Below, piece by piece: positions 46,867 to 57,597 of a stretch of 64,000 nucleotides of DNA (positions are counted from its first letter, which is position 1; each line of letters begins with the position of its first letter). The notes below the pieces were generated by a model. That model had not been told where the DNA came from. It was given only the letters and a program-made list of their open reading frames with translations, and did no database searches. Source of the stretch: Clusia tigrina (Eukaryota > Arthropoda > Insecta > Diptera > Clusiidae); contig CAKKTE020000093.1 of assembly GCA_920105625.2 (NCBI GenBank), forward strand, positions 806,001 through 870,000, in the 5' to 3' direction. A program made the translations under genes and the position numbers.

Positions 46867-46911
46867 AATTAAAATATAATTCATTAATAGAATTTATTTT
46901 TATTTCTTTTT

Positions 46912-48207
46912 ATGGTAGGTGCGGTAACTGATAAAAAGGTTAGCGCTATGAAATATTACGCGTATCGATTAATGTTTCGACAAAATGAATACAATCACAT
47001 TTTGCATTGCCGTAAGCTTTTTCCTCAGTACATTGTTGATATGTATGCAAAAATTGAAACTGAACGTTTAAATTACATCAAATATAACCAAGCAAAACTA
47101 CATTCAGAAGAATACATTCATTTGCGTGATACTATTAACAATGATGTGGATCCTAATGATATTGGCAATATGGTGATTTTACCATCGTCATATGTTGGTG
47201 GACCACGACATATGCATGAATACGCGCAAGATGCAATGTGTTATGTGCGTCATTATGGAAGACATAATTTATTTATAACTTTCACGTGGAATCCCCAATG
47301 GACAGAAATTAAAGAACATTTATTTGAAGGTCAAGGGCCAAAATACCGACATGATATAACTACACGTGTATTTAATCAAAAGATGAAATCATTAAGGGAC
47401 ATGTTGATAAAATTAAAAATATTTGGTGAAGTACGTTGCTGGATGTATTCGATTGAATGGCAAAAGAGAGGACTACCACACGCTCACATTTTAATTTCGA
47501 TGGTTGACAAAATAACACCAGAACAAATTGATAGCGTTATATCAGCAGAAATTCCTGATCCTGAAATTGATCCTGAATTGCATGAAATTGTTACCAAAAA
47601 CATGATTGATGGACCATGCGGTAGTTTGAATATGAATTCAGTATGTATGCAAGATGGAGAGTTTACAAAAAATTATCCAGAAGCATTAGTTTCTGAAACC
47701 ATTACTGGAAATGATGGGTATCCAAAATATCGCCGACGATCAACACAAGATAATGGTAGATCAACAACTCGCAAAGTGGGAACACAAGAAATCGAGGGCG
47801 ACAATCGTTGGATTGTCCCATATTCACACATTTTATCAAAAACTTTTAAGGCTCACATTAACGTTGAATACTGCAATTCAGTAAAAGCGATCAAATATAT
47901 TTGTAAATATATCACGAAAGTTAGTGATATGGCTGTTTTCGCTGTTGCTGAAAATGATGAAATAAAACATTTCCGAACTGGTCGATACATCAGCAGTAAT
48001 GAAGCAGTATGGCGTATACTCTCTTTTGCAATACATGAAAGATACCCGACCGTTCAACATTTAGCTGTTCATTTGGAAAATGGTCAGCGTATTTGTTTTA
48101 ATGAACAAAATGCAGCACAAAGAGCAATTGCGCCACCAAATACAACTTTGACCGCAAGAACATTGCTTTATGCTCAGGTTCAATCATACTATAATTGGAA
48201 TGCATAA
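46912..48207 (+). CDS. Helitron Rep domain, open reading frame of 431 codons (left arm)
   Basis: Rolling-circle replication initiator, which nicks DNA at the transposon ends. LPSSYVGGPRHMHEYAQDAM and LFITFTWNPQWTEI are standard Helitron blocks. RGLPHAHILISM holds the metal-binding HUH motif (His-Ala-His). AIKYICKYITKVSD holds the two catalytic tyrosines. All key residues are present. The annotated ATG is only the first Met in the open frame; the true exon start is unclear. A TAA at 48,205 replaces a Ser codon (WNAS in the other arm), so the link to helicase was already broken before truncation. Confidence 0.88.
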   Translation: MVGAVTDKKVSAMKYYAYRLMFRQNEYNHILHCRKLFPQYIVDMYAKIETERLNYIKYNQAKLHSEEYIHLRDTINNDVDPNDIGNMVILPSSYVGGPRHMHEYAQDAMCYVRHYGRHNLFITFTWNPQWTEIKEHLFEGQGPKYRHDITTRVFNQKMKSLRDMLIKLKIFGEVRCWMYSIEWQKRGLPHAHILISMVDKITPEQIDSVISAEIPDPEIDPELHEIVTKNMIDGPCGSLNMNSVCMQDGEFTKNYPEALVSETITGNDGYPKYRRRSTQDNGRSTTRKVGTQEIEGDNRWIVPYSHILSKTFKAHINVEYCNSVKAIKYICKYITKVSDMAVFAVAENDEIKHFRTGRYISSNEAVWRILSFAIHERYPTVQHLAVHLENGQRICFNEQNAAQRAIAPPNTTLTARTLLYAQVQSYYNWNA

Positions 48208-48551
48208 AAAAAGGAATTTCAACGTCGAAAGGAAGGCAGACCTGTTCAAGGTCATCCAAATGTGTTTGAAACTGATGCTTTAGGTCGAATTTACACAGAA
48301 TGATGAGTGCTTTTATTTGCGTTTGCTTTTGATAAATGTTCATGGTCCAACATCATTTAATTATTTGAGAACTCTTGATGGACAATAATGCGTCACTTAC
48401 CGTGAAGCATGTCAAAAACTAGGATTGCTTCAGCACGATACACATTGGGAAAATACATTAACTGATGCATCGGTATCAGCATATCAACAACAAATTCGAA
48501 TTTTCTTTTCAATCATTATCTCAACGTGCAATCCGGCTAATCCATCAGATT
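48208..48551 (+). pseudogene. Helitron Rep-helicase linker remnant (left arm)
   Basis: Reads KKEFQRRKQ, GHPNVFETDALGRIYT, CFYLRLLLINVHGPTSFNYLRTLDG, then CVTYREACQKLGLLQHD. Relative to the right arm, 11-12 bases are missing after RIYT (frameshift). A TAA follows TLDGQ, as in the right arm. Confidence 0.8.
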
Positions 48552-48572
48552 GCTTCAGCACGATACACATTG
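48548..48572. repeat. 25-bp duplicated filler at the Helitron/LOA junction
   Basis: GATTGCTTCAGCACGATACA and the next five bases repeat 48,423-48,447 exactly. The repeat sits exactly between the truncated Helitron and the truncated 3' end of the LOA-like LINE. Confidence 0.9.
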
Positions 48573-49882
48573 TGTTTTCCAACACAATTTAGCCTGGATT
48601 TGCAGGAGCTGACTATCGTGGAAGTGGTGGTCGGACTATCCAAGGCCATGAGCGCAGCTTGGCTGTCACTGCAGACACAAATAGATTTGCCTTTCCACCT
48701 GTTTTCCACAACAAAGTCCATCGCCTCAAGTATCGCATACACCTCCGCCTGAATCACAGACGCATGCAGACCAAGGGCAAAGAACCGACGGGTCCCACAA
48801 GATTCCACGAAGACACCAGAACCTGAACCTTCTTCAGTCCTGGAGCCATCAGTGAAAATACGGCAGCAGTATTTGCCGGGCTCGTTCTCGGGATCTAACC
48901 ATGAACGAGCCTCTGGCAGCAACACATTGTACCGCTTTTCTAGTATGACGGTTGACGACATGGAGTCCGGGGGCATAGACAGGATTGCAGAATCGATGTC
49001 AGTGCCTGCGCCGTCGTCCAACATCGAGCACACCCCATACAAGTGGCCACTATGTTTCACTCTGCAGATGGCCTTAACGGCCTCTCCGCGGATGAAGACA
49101 TCTAGTGGCGGGAGATTCACCAAAGCATCAAGTTCCGGGCCTGGAGTAGTCGGAAATGCTCCGGTACAACATATGGCCAGAGCACGTTGTAGTTTTGATA
49201 GAGCTTTTTTGACCCCTACAAGAGAGAGTCTGCTCATCCAAACTATCGATGCATAGGTGATAATAGGTCTTACCATAGCTGTATAGATCCATAGGACCTT
49301 ACTAGGGGAAAGACCCCATGTCTTACCAAATATACCCTTACACTGCCAGAAAACTGACAGTGCTTTGGATGTCTTCAGTTCGACATGTGTTTTCCAAAGA
49401 AGTTTGTTATCAAGGATGACTCCAAGATATTTGATTTCCTTGGATAGCTGGATAGTGACTCCTTTTAGTGTAGGCAGAATAAGTCCATCAAGCTTTCTCT
49501 TTCTGGTAAAGAGGACAATACCAGTCTTGACAGGATTAACCGATAGCCCATTCGCACTGCACCAAGTGTCAATCATATCCAGAGTTCTCTGCACCCTTCT
49601 GCAGACAATCATAAGGGATGGACCTGTCACAAGACAGCCAACATCATCCGCATATGCCTGAGCGTATACCCCCGAGTCATTAATGGCGTTAAGCAGGGGA
49701 TCGATTACCATGCACCAGAGCAATGGAGACAGTACCCCACCTTGGGGACAGCCTCCATTAACCCCAGACGACACCAGCAAATCTTCCTCCGCCCGCACCG
49801 TTATGATTCTCTGGGCTAGCATTGAACGTATCCAGTTTACTAGGACCCGGTCTACGCCATGCCGCCTAGCAGAGCCGCACAT
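48573..49882 (-). pseudogene. LOA-like ORF2: late reverse transcriptase and RNase H
   Basis: Open frame to the truncation. RT: SSGVNGGCPQGGVLSPLLWCM, YAQAYADDVGCLV (YADD palm motif), VNPVKTGIVLFTRKRKL and IKYLGVILDNKLLW. RNase H: RIFTDGSRTEEGSGSGVFV (first Asp), IQAEVYAILEAMDFV (Glu) and ICVCSDSQAALMAL (Asp). The C-terminal His block of RNase H is beyond the truncation at 48,573. Confidence 0.92.
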
Positions 49883-51683
49883 ACTGTCGAACTGTACTGA
49901 GATGCCTATTGCGTATTCTTTCCTGTCGATGGCTCGCTCTATCCTTCCAACAAGGTTTTACAGAGCCGTCTCGCAGGATTTTCCGCTTTGATAGGCATGC
50001 TAAAATGGAGATAGTGGATGCGTCTTCAGAGACTCCCTACGCATGCGAAGCTCCACCAGCCGTTCTAAACTTTTTAGCATGAACGAGGTCATACTAATAG
50101 GTCTGAAGCTCTTGGGATTTGTGTAGTCGTCTCTTCTAACCTTAGGAATGAAGGCAACCCTCACCATCCTCCAAGAGCGTGGTACATAGGCCAGTGCGAG
50201 ACATGCAGTGAAGATCTTCTTCAGTGCTGCCATCACTAACTCAATGCCTTCCTTCAGCACAATCGGATATATGCCATCCAGTCCGGGCGACTTGAAACTG
50301 TCAAAGGATTTGATAGCAAATCCAATAGCAGCCTCATTCGCCACAGTTCTGGCGACATACCAATCATGTCGAGAGGGCGCAGCTGCCCTGACAACAGTTC
50401 CGACCAAAGGTGGTTGTTGACGGGCTATGCTTACCTGATTTCCTGGAAAGTGTGACTCCAACAGCAAGCTGAGTGTCTTACTTTGCCTCTCCGTATAGGA
50501 GCCATCAGGTTTCCTGAGCGACCCCAGCTTAGCGGTTTGGTCCTTTTTCAGGACTTTCACCAGTTTTGCCGTGTCACTCAGGGATTCGATATCACTGCAG
50601 AAGTCTCTAAAAGAAGTCCTTTTCGAGTCCCGAATTAGCCTCTTGTAGTCCCTCTGAACACGTCGATATCGTTCCCAGTCCTCGTCAAGATTCGTCTTGA
50701 GGGCCCGGTTGAGGAGTTTTCTAGACTCACGCCTCAGCACCTGAAGCTCTCGGTTCCACCATGGAACAGGAGTCCGGCTAAGAGGAGGTCTAGTGGGCAG
50801 GCTAGCTCGAAGCTGTTTGTTAGAGCGGTGTTGAGATGTTCAACAGCCGCCTCAATGTTCTGCTCCTTGCGAAGTCTCAGTGGCGTCACGTGATTGCTAC
50901 GCAGTGCCTCCCTGAACTTCGGCCAGTCTGTTTTTCTTGGGTTTCTGGTGGGCAATGGCATCTGCGCCCGCTCGCCACACTGAAACTCAATGTATCTGTG
51001 GTCCGAGCACGAGTCTTCGGCGAGGACCCTCCAGTTGTTGATCGACCACCCCAGTCTTGGATTTGACAGGGTGACGTCAATTACCTCCTGCCTTCTCGTA
51101 GTCACAAAAGTAGGCTGCCTGCCTACATTGTGGATGTTCAGGCTGGAGGAGGCAATATACTCGAAAAGTCGAGAGCCCCGCTCATTGCACTTGCTGCTGC
51201 CCCAGATCGTATGCTGGGCATTAGCATCGCAGCAAAGAACCAGACCAAGACTGCGCCGCTCACAGAACCCTACGAGAGTAGCGACCTTCCCAGGTGGTGG
51301 CGCCTCCAAAGCATCGTAAAGAAAGTAAGCAGATGCAATGACAAACCTCGACCATCCGTGCATACTCTTAAAACTAATCACTGCCGCAACCAGATCCTGA
51401 CAACAGAATGCGTCAAGGCAGGTCGCTGCGAGATGGGATGATATTATAAGACCGGCTCTAGGTCTAATCGAGTTTCTGTCATATATTATCGTGGCCCCTT
51501 TCAACAAGCCAAGGCCACAGAGGCGACCCCTAAAGACCCAGGGCTCTTGTACTGTTGTTATGTGGGGTGATGTGTGCAGCTGGGTGAGTCGTCTACTTAG
51601 GCAGTAGCGGCTTTAGAATGCTGCAAGTTGATCTGCGTTACCGTCAAAGGACGATAGCTACGAGAATCGTCCAAGCCAATCAT
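49883..51683 (-). pseudogene. LOA-like ORF2: endonuclease and early reverse transcriptase
   Basis: The ORF2 ATG at 51,683 overlaps the ORF1 stop as ATGA. TVTQINLQHSKAATA then shifts frame near 51,600 to TTVQEPWVFRGRL. 50,734-51,507 gives VLCCDANAQHTIWGSS and CSDHRYIEF, the endonuclease catalytic blocks. 50,000-50,740 has the RT start (SFDSFKSPGLDGIYPIVLKEG, AFIPKVRRDDYTNPKSFRPIS). A stop near 49,999 precedes HAYQSGKSCETAL. In EYAIGISVQFDSMCGSA the FLDIxGAFD block with the first catalytic Asp is missing. Confidence 0.88.
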
Positions 51684-52939
51684 CTGGGAAAGACATGAAA
51701 GGTTACAGTCCCAAAGAAGAGACTCAGACGGCTCCGGTATCGAGAAACCATAACATCAACAGTGGCCTCGTCCACTCGCACCACAAGACTAGCACCTTCT
51801 TTACCATCCCGGTTGCTACCCCTGGTGTGCGAAAGAACTCTCCAAAGCCTCGTGTTGATGCCAGGGTTCTGAGCACGCAGACAAGAAAGGACATCTGTGG
51901 TCGTCAGATCGGGATCCGGAATCCAGCAGATGGCCTTCCTGAGGGACACGCCTGCTTCGCTATAGACCGCGAAGCGAGTGGTCCCCATGGGCGGCACGTC
52001 CTTGACTGCACCCCTGAGCCAATCAAAGTTGGCCTGAGACGCGCACGACACCTGTAGAGTGCCGTCCTTTGTCTCATAGCCCCTCGCATTAGCTTCAGGA
52101 CCGAAGGCAATGACGCGACGCATCAGATGACCTTTGCAGTGTTTTATTTCTGCATCAGTTAGCTGATGGTCACGCCCCAGCTTCACAATCACCGCCATTG
52201 GTTGCGGGTCGTTAGCCTTCTCGCTGTACGATGGCTTGGCTGCACCTTTGGAAGTGCTTGGGCGAAAGTCCAGCTCACCACCCGCCACTGGCAGAGATTT
52301 CGCCGGGCAGATGGTTTTGCTGGATACGAGGGGCTGGGCAAGCTGCAGCTTATTGGCAACATTCTTCCCCGCCACATTAGCCGCCACCGAGGTTTCGCTC
52401 GTACCCTTTGGGGTCGTGGCGCCACCAGCAGTAACAGCTGCAGGGCAGGTGGGAATGCTGTTTTCAGCAACAATCTTCCGCCGCTTACCTCGCGAGCGAG
52501 CTTTCGGAGCGGTCAATCCCTCCGCAGGCTCGGTGGCTTCCGTGGGTGTCACTTCCGCCGACCTGGGCCTCTTGGAGGGAGTCGACACAGAAGGGCCGGC
52601 AGAGCCACGTGAGGAGTTCTCCTGCACGCGCCTATCAAGCCGCTTCTTTCTCTGTCTCCTCGCTTGAGTTCGCGTTACCCTAGCACCATTGGTCGGTCGT
52701 TCCGCCACTGTGGTGACTTCCCGGCGCAGGCCCTCTGGATCCAGGGTACGTTCCTCCGTCTCTGAAGGAGAAGAGATTGCGGTAACAATCCCCATCTCCT
52801 CCAGGATGCGCTCTCGCTGATAAAGGCGAGAAACTTTAGCGATGGTTGGGACCTCCAGAATCCGTGCCCCTGCCGCCGAAGCGGGTGGATTTCCACATGC
52901 GTGGGTTCCACCTGGATTAATTAATATATTGTTGTCCAT
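51680..52939 (-). CDS. LOA-like ORF1 protein, intact 419 codons
   Basis: Uninterrupted ORF. The N-terminal 230 residues are low-complexity, Arg/Lys/Pro/Thr-rich, with basic patches (RRQRKKRLDRRVQ and RSRGKRRKIV) that look like nuclear-localisation or RNA-binding segments. Residues about 245-419 form a folded-looking domain with PMAVIVKLGRDHQLTDAEIK, DGTLQVSCASQANFDWLRGA and RKAICWIPDPDLTTTDVLSCL; from memory this resembles the DUF4780-type domain of such LINEs. No zinc knuckles are present. The ORF1 stop overlaps the ORF2 start. Confidence 0.88.
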   Translation of the reverse strand: MDNNILINPGGTHACGNPPASAAGARILEVPTIAKVSRLYQRERILEEMGIVTAISSPSETEERTLDPEGLRREVTTVAERPTNGARVTRTQARRQRKKRLDRRVQENSSRGSAGPSVSTPSKRPRSAEVTPTEATEPAEGLTAPKARSRGKRRKIVAENSIPTCPAAVTAGGATTPKGTSETSVAANVAGKNVANKLQLAQPLVSSKTICPAKSLPVAGGELDFRPSTSKGAAKPSYSEKANDPQPMAVIVKLGRDHQLTDAEIKHCKGHLMRRVIAFGPEANARGYETKDGTLQVSCASQANFDWLRGAVKDVPPMGTTRFAVYSEAGVSLRKAICWIPDPDLTTTDVLSCLRAQNPGINTRLWRVLSHTRGSNRDGKEGASLVVRVDEATVDVMVSRYRSRLSLFFGTVTFHVFPR

Positions 52940-53149
52940 CGCCAGACAGTGGTTTTTGTTCGGGACTCCTCCCTAGGCAGTTTGGTCCGCGGATGGTACC
53001 CATTCTCTATACCATCATTGTGATAGACAGACAGCCATAACCCCGCCCCTCCTAAGAGGTTCAGAAGTAATGTCATTTGCCTACCAAGGGTCCCCCTATC
53101 CGACACCTGGGGACGCGTCCGATGGGATGTCAGGCAAATCCAACACGGA

Positions 53150-54141
53150 ATTATTTACCTTAAAAGTTGGCATAAATCTATCACGAACAATGTGTTGTGC
53201 TCCAAATGATGTCATTTGAAAGCAACAATTGTACGACTGAATGAATTTCAAGAAATGTTTTGACTGATTTGTTGGGCCACCAACCAAAGAGAATAATGGC
53301 TCATGTGGTGGACTTAATGGTGTTAATTTAACTTTTCCGCCAGCACAACACATTCCATCGGTTTCATTTTTAAATTGCATTGCATTGCATTTATTACAAA
53401 CTTTATCCATTTTGCCAATTTAAATAGATGGATGCGAAGCGTAATCAATGTTATGATCATAATTAAAACCTGCACGATCCAAATTTCCAATTGAATGGCT
53501 ACGTCTCCATTGTTGCCTGTTTTGATTGTCACGTTCACGATCTCTTCTGTTTCTAACTCTCACACTTTCAATATGTTCTTCTCTTTGTTCTTGATTTTGA
53601 TTTGATCTTGATCGTGCCATTCGTTGCCTTGCTAATTCATTACTAATCGCTCTTGTTCATCCTGATTAGATCTATTTAAACGTATTTGACTGCTGTGGCG
53701 TGTTCGTCGTCCAATTTGTGAACGGCTTCGTCGCGGCATTGTTGATTAATTTTTTTAATTTTTTTTTTTTATGCAAAAGATTTTAATTTTAATTGAAAGA
53801 TTACAAATCAATAATTAAAAAATGTCAATGCTCACACTGTAAACTTAAATGACAATCAATAAACACACAGAAATTAAATAAGTCAAATGACGCGAGCAAG
53901 CAGAGCCTTATACCGACAAAATGTAATTCTCATAAGAAAAAAAATACATTTTATATGGGGAAAACACACCATCATAAAAGTGTGCGTATAACGCATATTC
54001 GTAGAAATTTTTCTATGTTTTTTTTATAAACCATCAGTGAAAGTAGACCTTTCCAACGCATGTACTCGCTTGAAAATCGGTTGAGTGGTTCTCGAGTTAT
54101 AAAATCACGAACATAGGACAACTTATTTATATATATATAGA
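53150..54141 (-). mobile_element. Helitron copy 2, 5'-end fragment
   Basis: Minus-strand fragment starting with the 5' terminus TCTATATATATATAAATAAG at 54,141. It has the leader with CTCGAGAACCACTCAACCG, then the start of the RepHel gene: 53,420-53,620 (MARSRSNQNQEQREEHIES) and the CNKCNAMQFKNETDGMCCAGG zinc block (53,096-53,410 frame). It is cut at 53,150 inside the 110-nt intron, where the LOA-like leader begins. Its 5' end directly abuts the 3' end of Helitron copy 1. Confidence 0.9.
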
Positions 54142-54175
54142 CTAGAGTAACCCTGCCCGTAAACATACGTTTACG
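54142..54175 (-). other. Helitron 3' terminus: hairpin plus CTAG
   Basis: On the minus strand an 18-base hairpin CGTAAACGTATGTTTACG (7-bp stem, at 54,158-54,175) lies 12 bases before the terminal CTAG (54,142-54,145). This is the standard CTRR terminator signature of a Helitron. Confidence 0.88.
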
Positions 54176-54252
54176 TCTTTGTATTAAAAATTAAATTTTC
54201 TAGAAAGTATACACATTTTGCTGAAAAAGAAGTGCAAAATATTATAAATATT

Positions 54253-55890
54253 TTAAAGTGAGAACATCAAAAAGAAAAAAAATGATTGCAGAGCTTGGTG
54301 GTAAACGACATTTTTCGTATTGCCATTTTCACAAAAAATGAATAAAGACGACGGCTTCCCAACACGTGAACATGCAACATAAAATTGACCGTGTGAAAAT
54401 ACAGGAAATTCTACATTTATTCCGCAAACTTGCAACGACTGGCATTGAGCTTTATTAATAGTCACTGCAAAAGCCAAACGAACGGGAAACTGTAATCGTT
54501 GAAATTGAAATGGCATATCAGTGGGAATCATTGGGATGCGTGGTACTAAAACATCTTCTCTTTTGAATTTCCCATTTAAAATTGGTTGCTTCAATTACAT
54601 AATTCATTAATTTTTTGACCGCAAGTCTTGTTCCGTTGCATAATTTTGGTGGATTTATATTACGAAGCATAATGATTGTAGATCCGATTTTCAATTGTAA
54701 ATTATGCGGTGGCATTCCAGGCAAATCAAGAGAATTCAAAAATTCAGTTGGGTAATGTACTACGTCTTCTTGATTCTTCACAGTATCAACAGATTTTATG
54801 TGATCAATTCACCATCTATTTGAGATTGAATGATGAAATTCAAATCCTTATCCTTATTTTTTCCTGCCAATATAGCTCTTTCACTCAACCAAGCATGCTT
54901 TTTGTATTGCTGTGGTATATTTGGGAAGACTTTTTCAATTAGTTCTTCTTTTGATTGTGTGAATATGCAAAAATGTCTCGGAATTGTAAAGAAACCATCA
55001 TTATCAATTGGCATTTTACTATCACCCATTAAAAGCAATTGCTTTGAAAATGTTGCAGCTGATTGATCATTTTGCAATTGCACACGAACATTGGTGGTGA
55101 GTCTTAACATTTTAACGTATCTCCATAGATTTGATAGCTTCAAACACGCATTTATTTCATCAGCTGGTGTTGATTTTGAGATAACAGGTAGTGTTTGTCT
55201 AAAGTCTCCTGCTAACAATATTAAAACGCTACCAAATAAATTTTGATTTCCACGGAAATCTCTCATTGTTCGATCCAAAGCTTCAATTGATTTCTTGTGT
55301 GCCATTGTGCATTCATTCCACAACAAAATATCAAATTGTTTCAAAACTCTTGCCATGCCAGAGGTTTTTGATAAATTGCATGATGGTGCTTCATTTATCG
55401 TCATATTCAAAGGCAATTTTAGCGCTGAATGTGCTGTCCTACCACCATCCAATAAAGTGGCTGCAATTCCAGAAGATGCAAGTGCCAAAGCATTTCTCCC
55501 ACGTGCTCGTACAGTTGCTAAAATTAAAGTTATCAAAAAAGTTTTGCCAGTACCACCAGCTGCATCCAAAAAGTACATCCCACCATTACCATTATCAATT
55601 TCTTGCATAATTTTTTCATAAGCTAATTTTTGCTGTTGATTTAATTTAGGAATATTTTCTTGAACATAATTTGTCAGCACATTTGGATCGTAATTCTGTT
55701 CTCGAAGCAAATCTTGATTAAAAATATCATTTCTTGAACGATTTGGTGATGGCATACCTAACTGAGCCAAAGCTTTACTCGCCATTCCTAAACACATATC
55801 CTCAATCAATAACAATGCCTCATTATACATTTCCTCTGTATAATTCAATTGAGCATTAATATTTTAGGTGCTTATTCGATGTAAAATATC
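54253..55890 (-). pseudogene. Helitron helicase (Pif1-like), frameshifted
   Basis: DNA helicase part of RepHel that unwinds the strand during rolling-circle transposition. 54,796-55,848 is one long frame: LNQQQKLAYEKIM, FLDAAGGTGKTFLI (Walker A), ASSGIAATLLDGGRTAHS, FDILLWNECTMAHK (Walker B; the usual Asp is Asn) and VLILLAGDFRQTLPVI. The next frames, 54,518-54,781 (KIGSTIIMLRNINPPKLCNGTRL) and 54,253-54,594 (LAFAVTINKAQCQSL, HGQFYVACSRVGKPSSLFIF), carry the last helicase motifs. There is a stop near 54,782 and a frameshift near 54,590. Confidence 0.92.
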
Positions 55891-55922
55891 TTCCGTCATG
55901 TAATAACGAAATTTCATCTATA

Positions 55923-57552
55923 AATCTGATGGATTAGCCGGATTGCACGTTGAGATAATGATAGAAAAGAAAATTCGAATTTGTTGTTGATATGCTGATA
56001 CCGATGCATCAGTTAATGTATTTTCCCAATGTGTATCGTGCTGAAGCAATCCTAGTTTTTGACATGCTTCACGGTAAGTGACGCATTATTGTCTATCAAG
56101 AGTTCTCAAATAATTAAATGATGTTGGACCATGAACATTTATCAAAAGCAAACACAAATAAAAACACTCATCATTATTTGGGTGAACTGTGTAAATTCGA
56201 CCTAAAGCATCAGTTTCAAACACATTTGGATGACCTTGAACAGGTTTGCCTTGCTTTCGACGTTGAAATTCCTTTTTTGACGCATTAATATGATTGAACC
56301 TGAGCATAAAGCAATGTTCTTGCGGTCAAAGTTGTATTTGGTGGCGCAATTGCTCTTTGTGCTGCATTTTGTTCATTAAAACAAATACGCTGACCATTTT
56401 CCAAATGAACAGCTAAATGTTGAACGCTCGGGTATCTTTCATGTATTGCAAAAGAGAGTATACGCCATACTGCTTCATTTCTGCTGATGTATCGGCCAGT
56501 TCGGTAATGTTTTATTTCATCATTTTCAGCAACACCGAAAGCAGCCATATCACTACCTTTCAAATATATTTGATCGCTTTAACTGAATTGCAGTATTCAA
56601 CGTTAATGTGAGCCTTACAAGTTTTTGATAAAATTGGTGAATATGGGACAATCCAACGATTGTCGACCTCGATTTCTTGTGTTCCCACTTTGACAGTTGT
56701 TGATCTACCATTATCTTGTGTTGATCGTCGACGATATTTTGGATACCCATCATTTCCAGTAATGGTTTCAGAAACTAATGCTTGTGGATAATTTTTTGTA
56801 CACTTTCCATCTTGCATACATACTGAATTCATATTCAAACTACCGCATGGTCCATGAATCATGTTTTTGGTAACAATTTCATGCAATTCAGGATCAATTT
56901 CAGGATCAGGAATTTCTGCTGATATAACGCTATCATTTTGTTCTCGTGTTATTTTGTCAACCATCCAAATTAAAATGGGAGCGTGTGGTAGTCCTCTCTT
57001 TTGCCATTCAATCGAATACATCCAGCACCGTACTTCACCAAATATTTTTCATTTTATCAACATGTCCATTAATGATTTCATCTTTTGATTAAATACACGT
57101 GTAGTTATATCATGTCGGTATTTTGGCCCTTGACCTTCAAATAAATGTTCTTTAATTTCTGTCCATTGGGGAGTGCACGTGAAAGTTATAAATAAATCAG
57201 GTCTTCCATAATGACGCACATAACACATTGCATCTTGCGCGTATTCATGCATATGTCGTGGTCCAGCAACATATGACGATGGTAAAATCACCATATTGCC
57301 AATATCATTAGGATCCACATCATTGTTAATAGTATCACGCAAATGAATGTATTCTTCTGAACGTAGTTTTGCTTGGTTATATTTGATGTAATTTAAACGT
57401 TCAGTTTCAATTTTTGCATACATATCAACAATGTACTGAGGAAAAAGCTTACGGCAATGCAAAATGTGATTGTATTCATTTTGTCGAAACATTAATCGAT
57501 ACGCGTAATATTTCATAGCGCTAACCTTTTTATCAGTTACCGCACCTACCAT
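55923..57552 (-). pseudogene. Helitron Rep domain and linker (right arm), inactivated
   Basis: 57,049-57,552 and 56,560-57,021 carry PSSYVAGPRHMHEYAQDAM and LFITFTCTPQWTEI (WNP reads CTP). RGLPHAPILIWMV has the HUH motif changed to His-Ala-Pro. At AIKYI a 13-nt deletion removes the CKYIT block with the second catalytic Tyr and causes a frameshift. Downstream, 56,285-56,563 continues GVAENDEIKHYRTGRYIS. The linker at 56,086-56,307 (RIYTVHPNNDECFYLCLLL) ends in the TAA shared with the left arm. Confidence 0.9.
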
Positions 57553-57597
57553 AAAAAGAAATAAAAATAAATTCTATTAATCAATTATATTTTAATT

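Larger units (their letters stand above)
45629..48551 (+). mobile_element. Helitron, left-arm copy, truncated before the helicase
   Basis: Plus-strand copy holding the leader, N-terminal basic/zinc region, a 110-nt intron and the Rep nuclease. It stops at CATCAGATT (48,551), before the helicase, where a LOA-like LINE abuts through a 21- to 25-bp duplicated filler. Confidence 0.9.
48573..53149 (-). mobile_element. LOA-like LINE with RNase H, 3' truncated
   Basis: Minus-strand LINE with leader (52,940-53,149), a long ORF1, and ORF2 containing endonuclease, RT and RNase H. The RNase H domain and QINLQHSK/EPW endonuclease style point to the LOA/I group rather than Jockey, and the base composition is clearly more GC-rich than its neighbours. 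The 3' end is cut inside RNase H at 48,573 with no poly-A or UTR. No target duplication is visible; Helitron pieces flank both sides. Confidence 0.9.

Noticed and set aside
52189..52667. Several 90-150-codon ORFs antisense to or out of frame with the LOA ORF1
   Set aside because: The GC-rich codon bias of ORF1 leaves few stops in other frames. No domain is seen, and the sense ORF is clearly the gene.
54130..54141. The TATATATATAGA stretch as a plain microsatellite
   Set aside because: It is the Helitron 5' terminus; the same TCTATATA...AATAAGTTG sequence occurs at 60,473.
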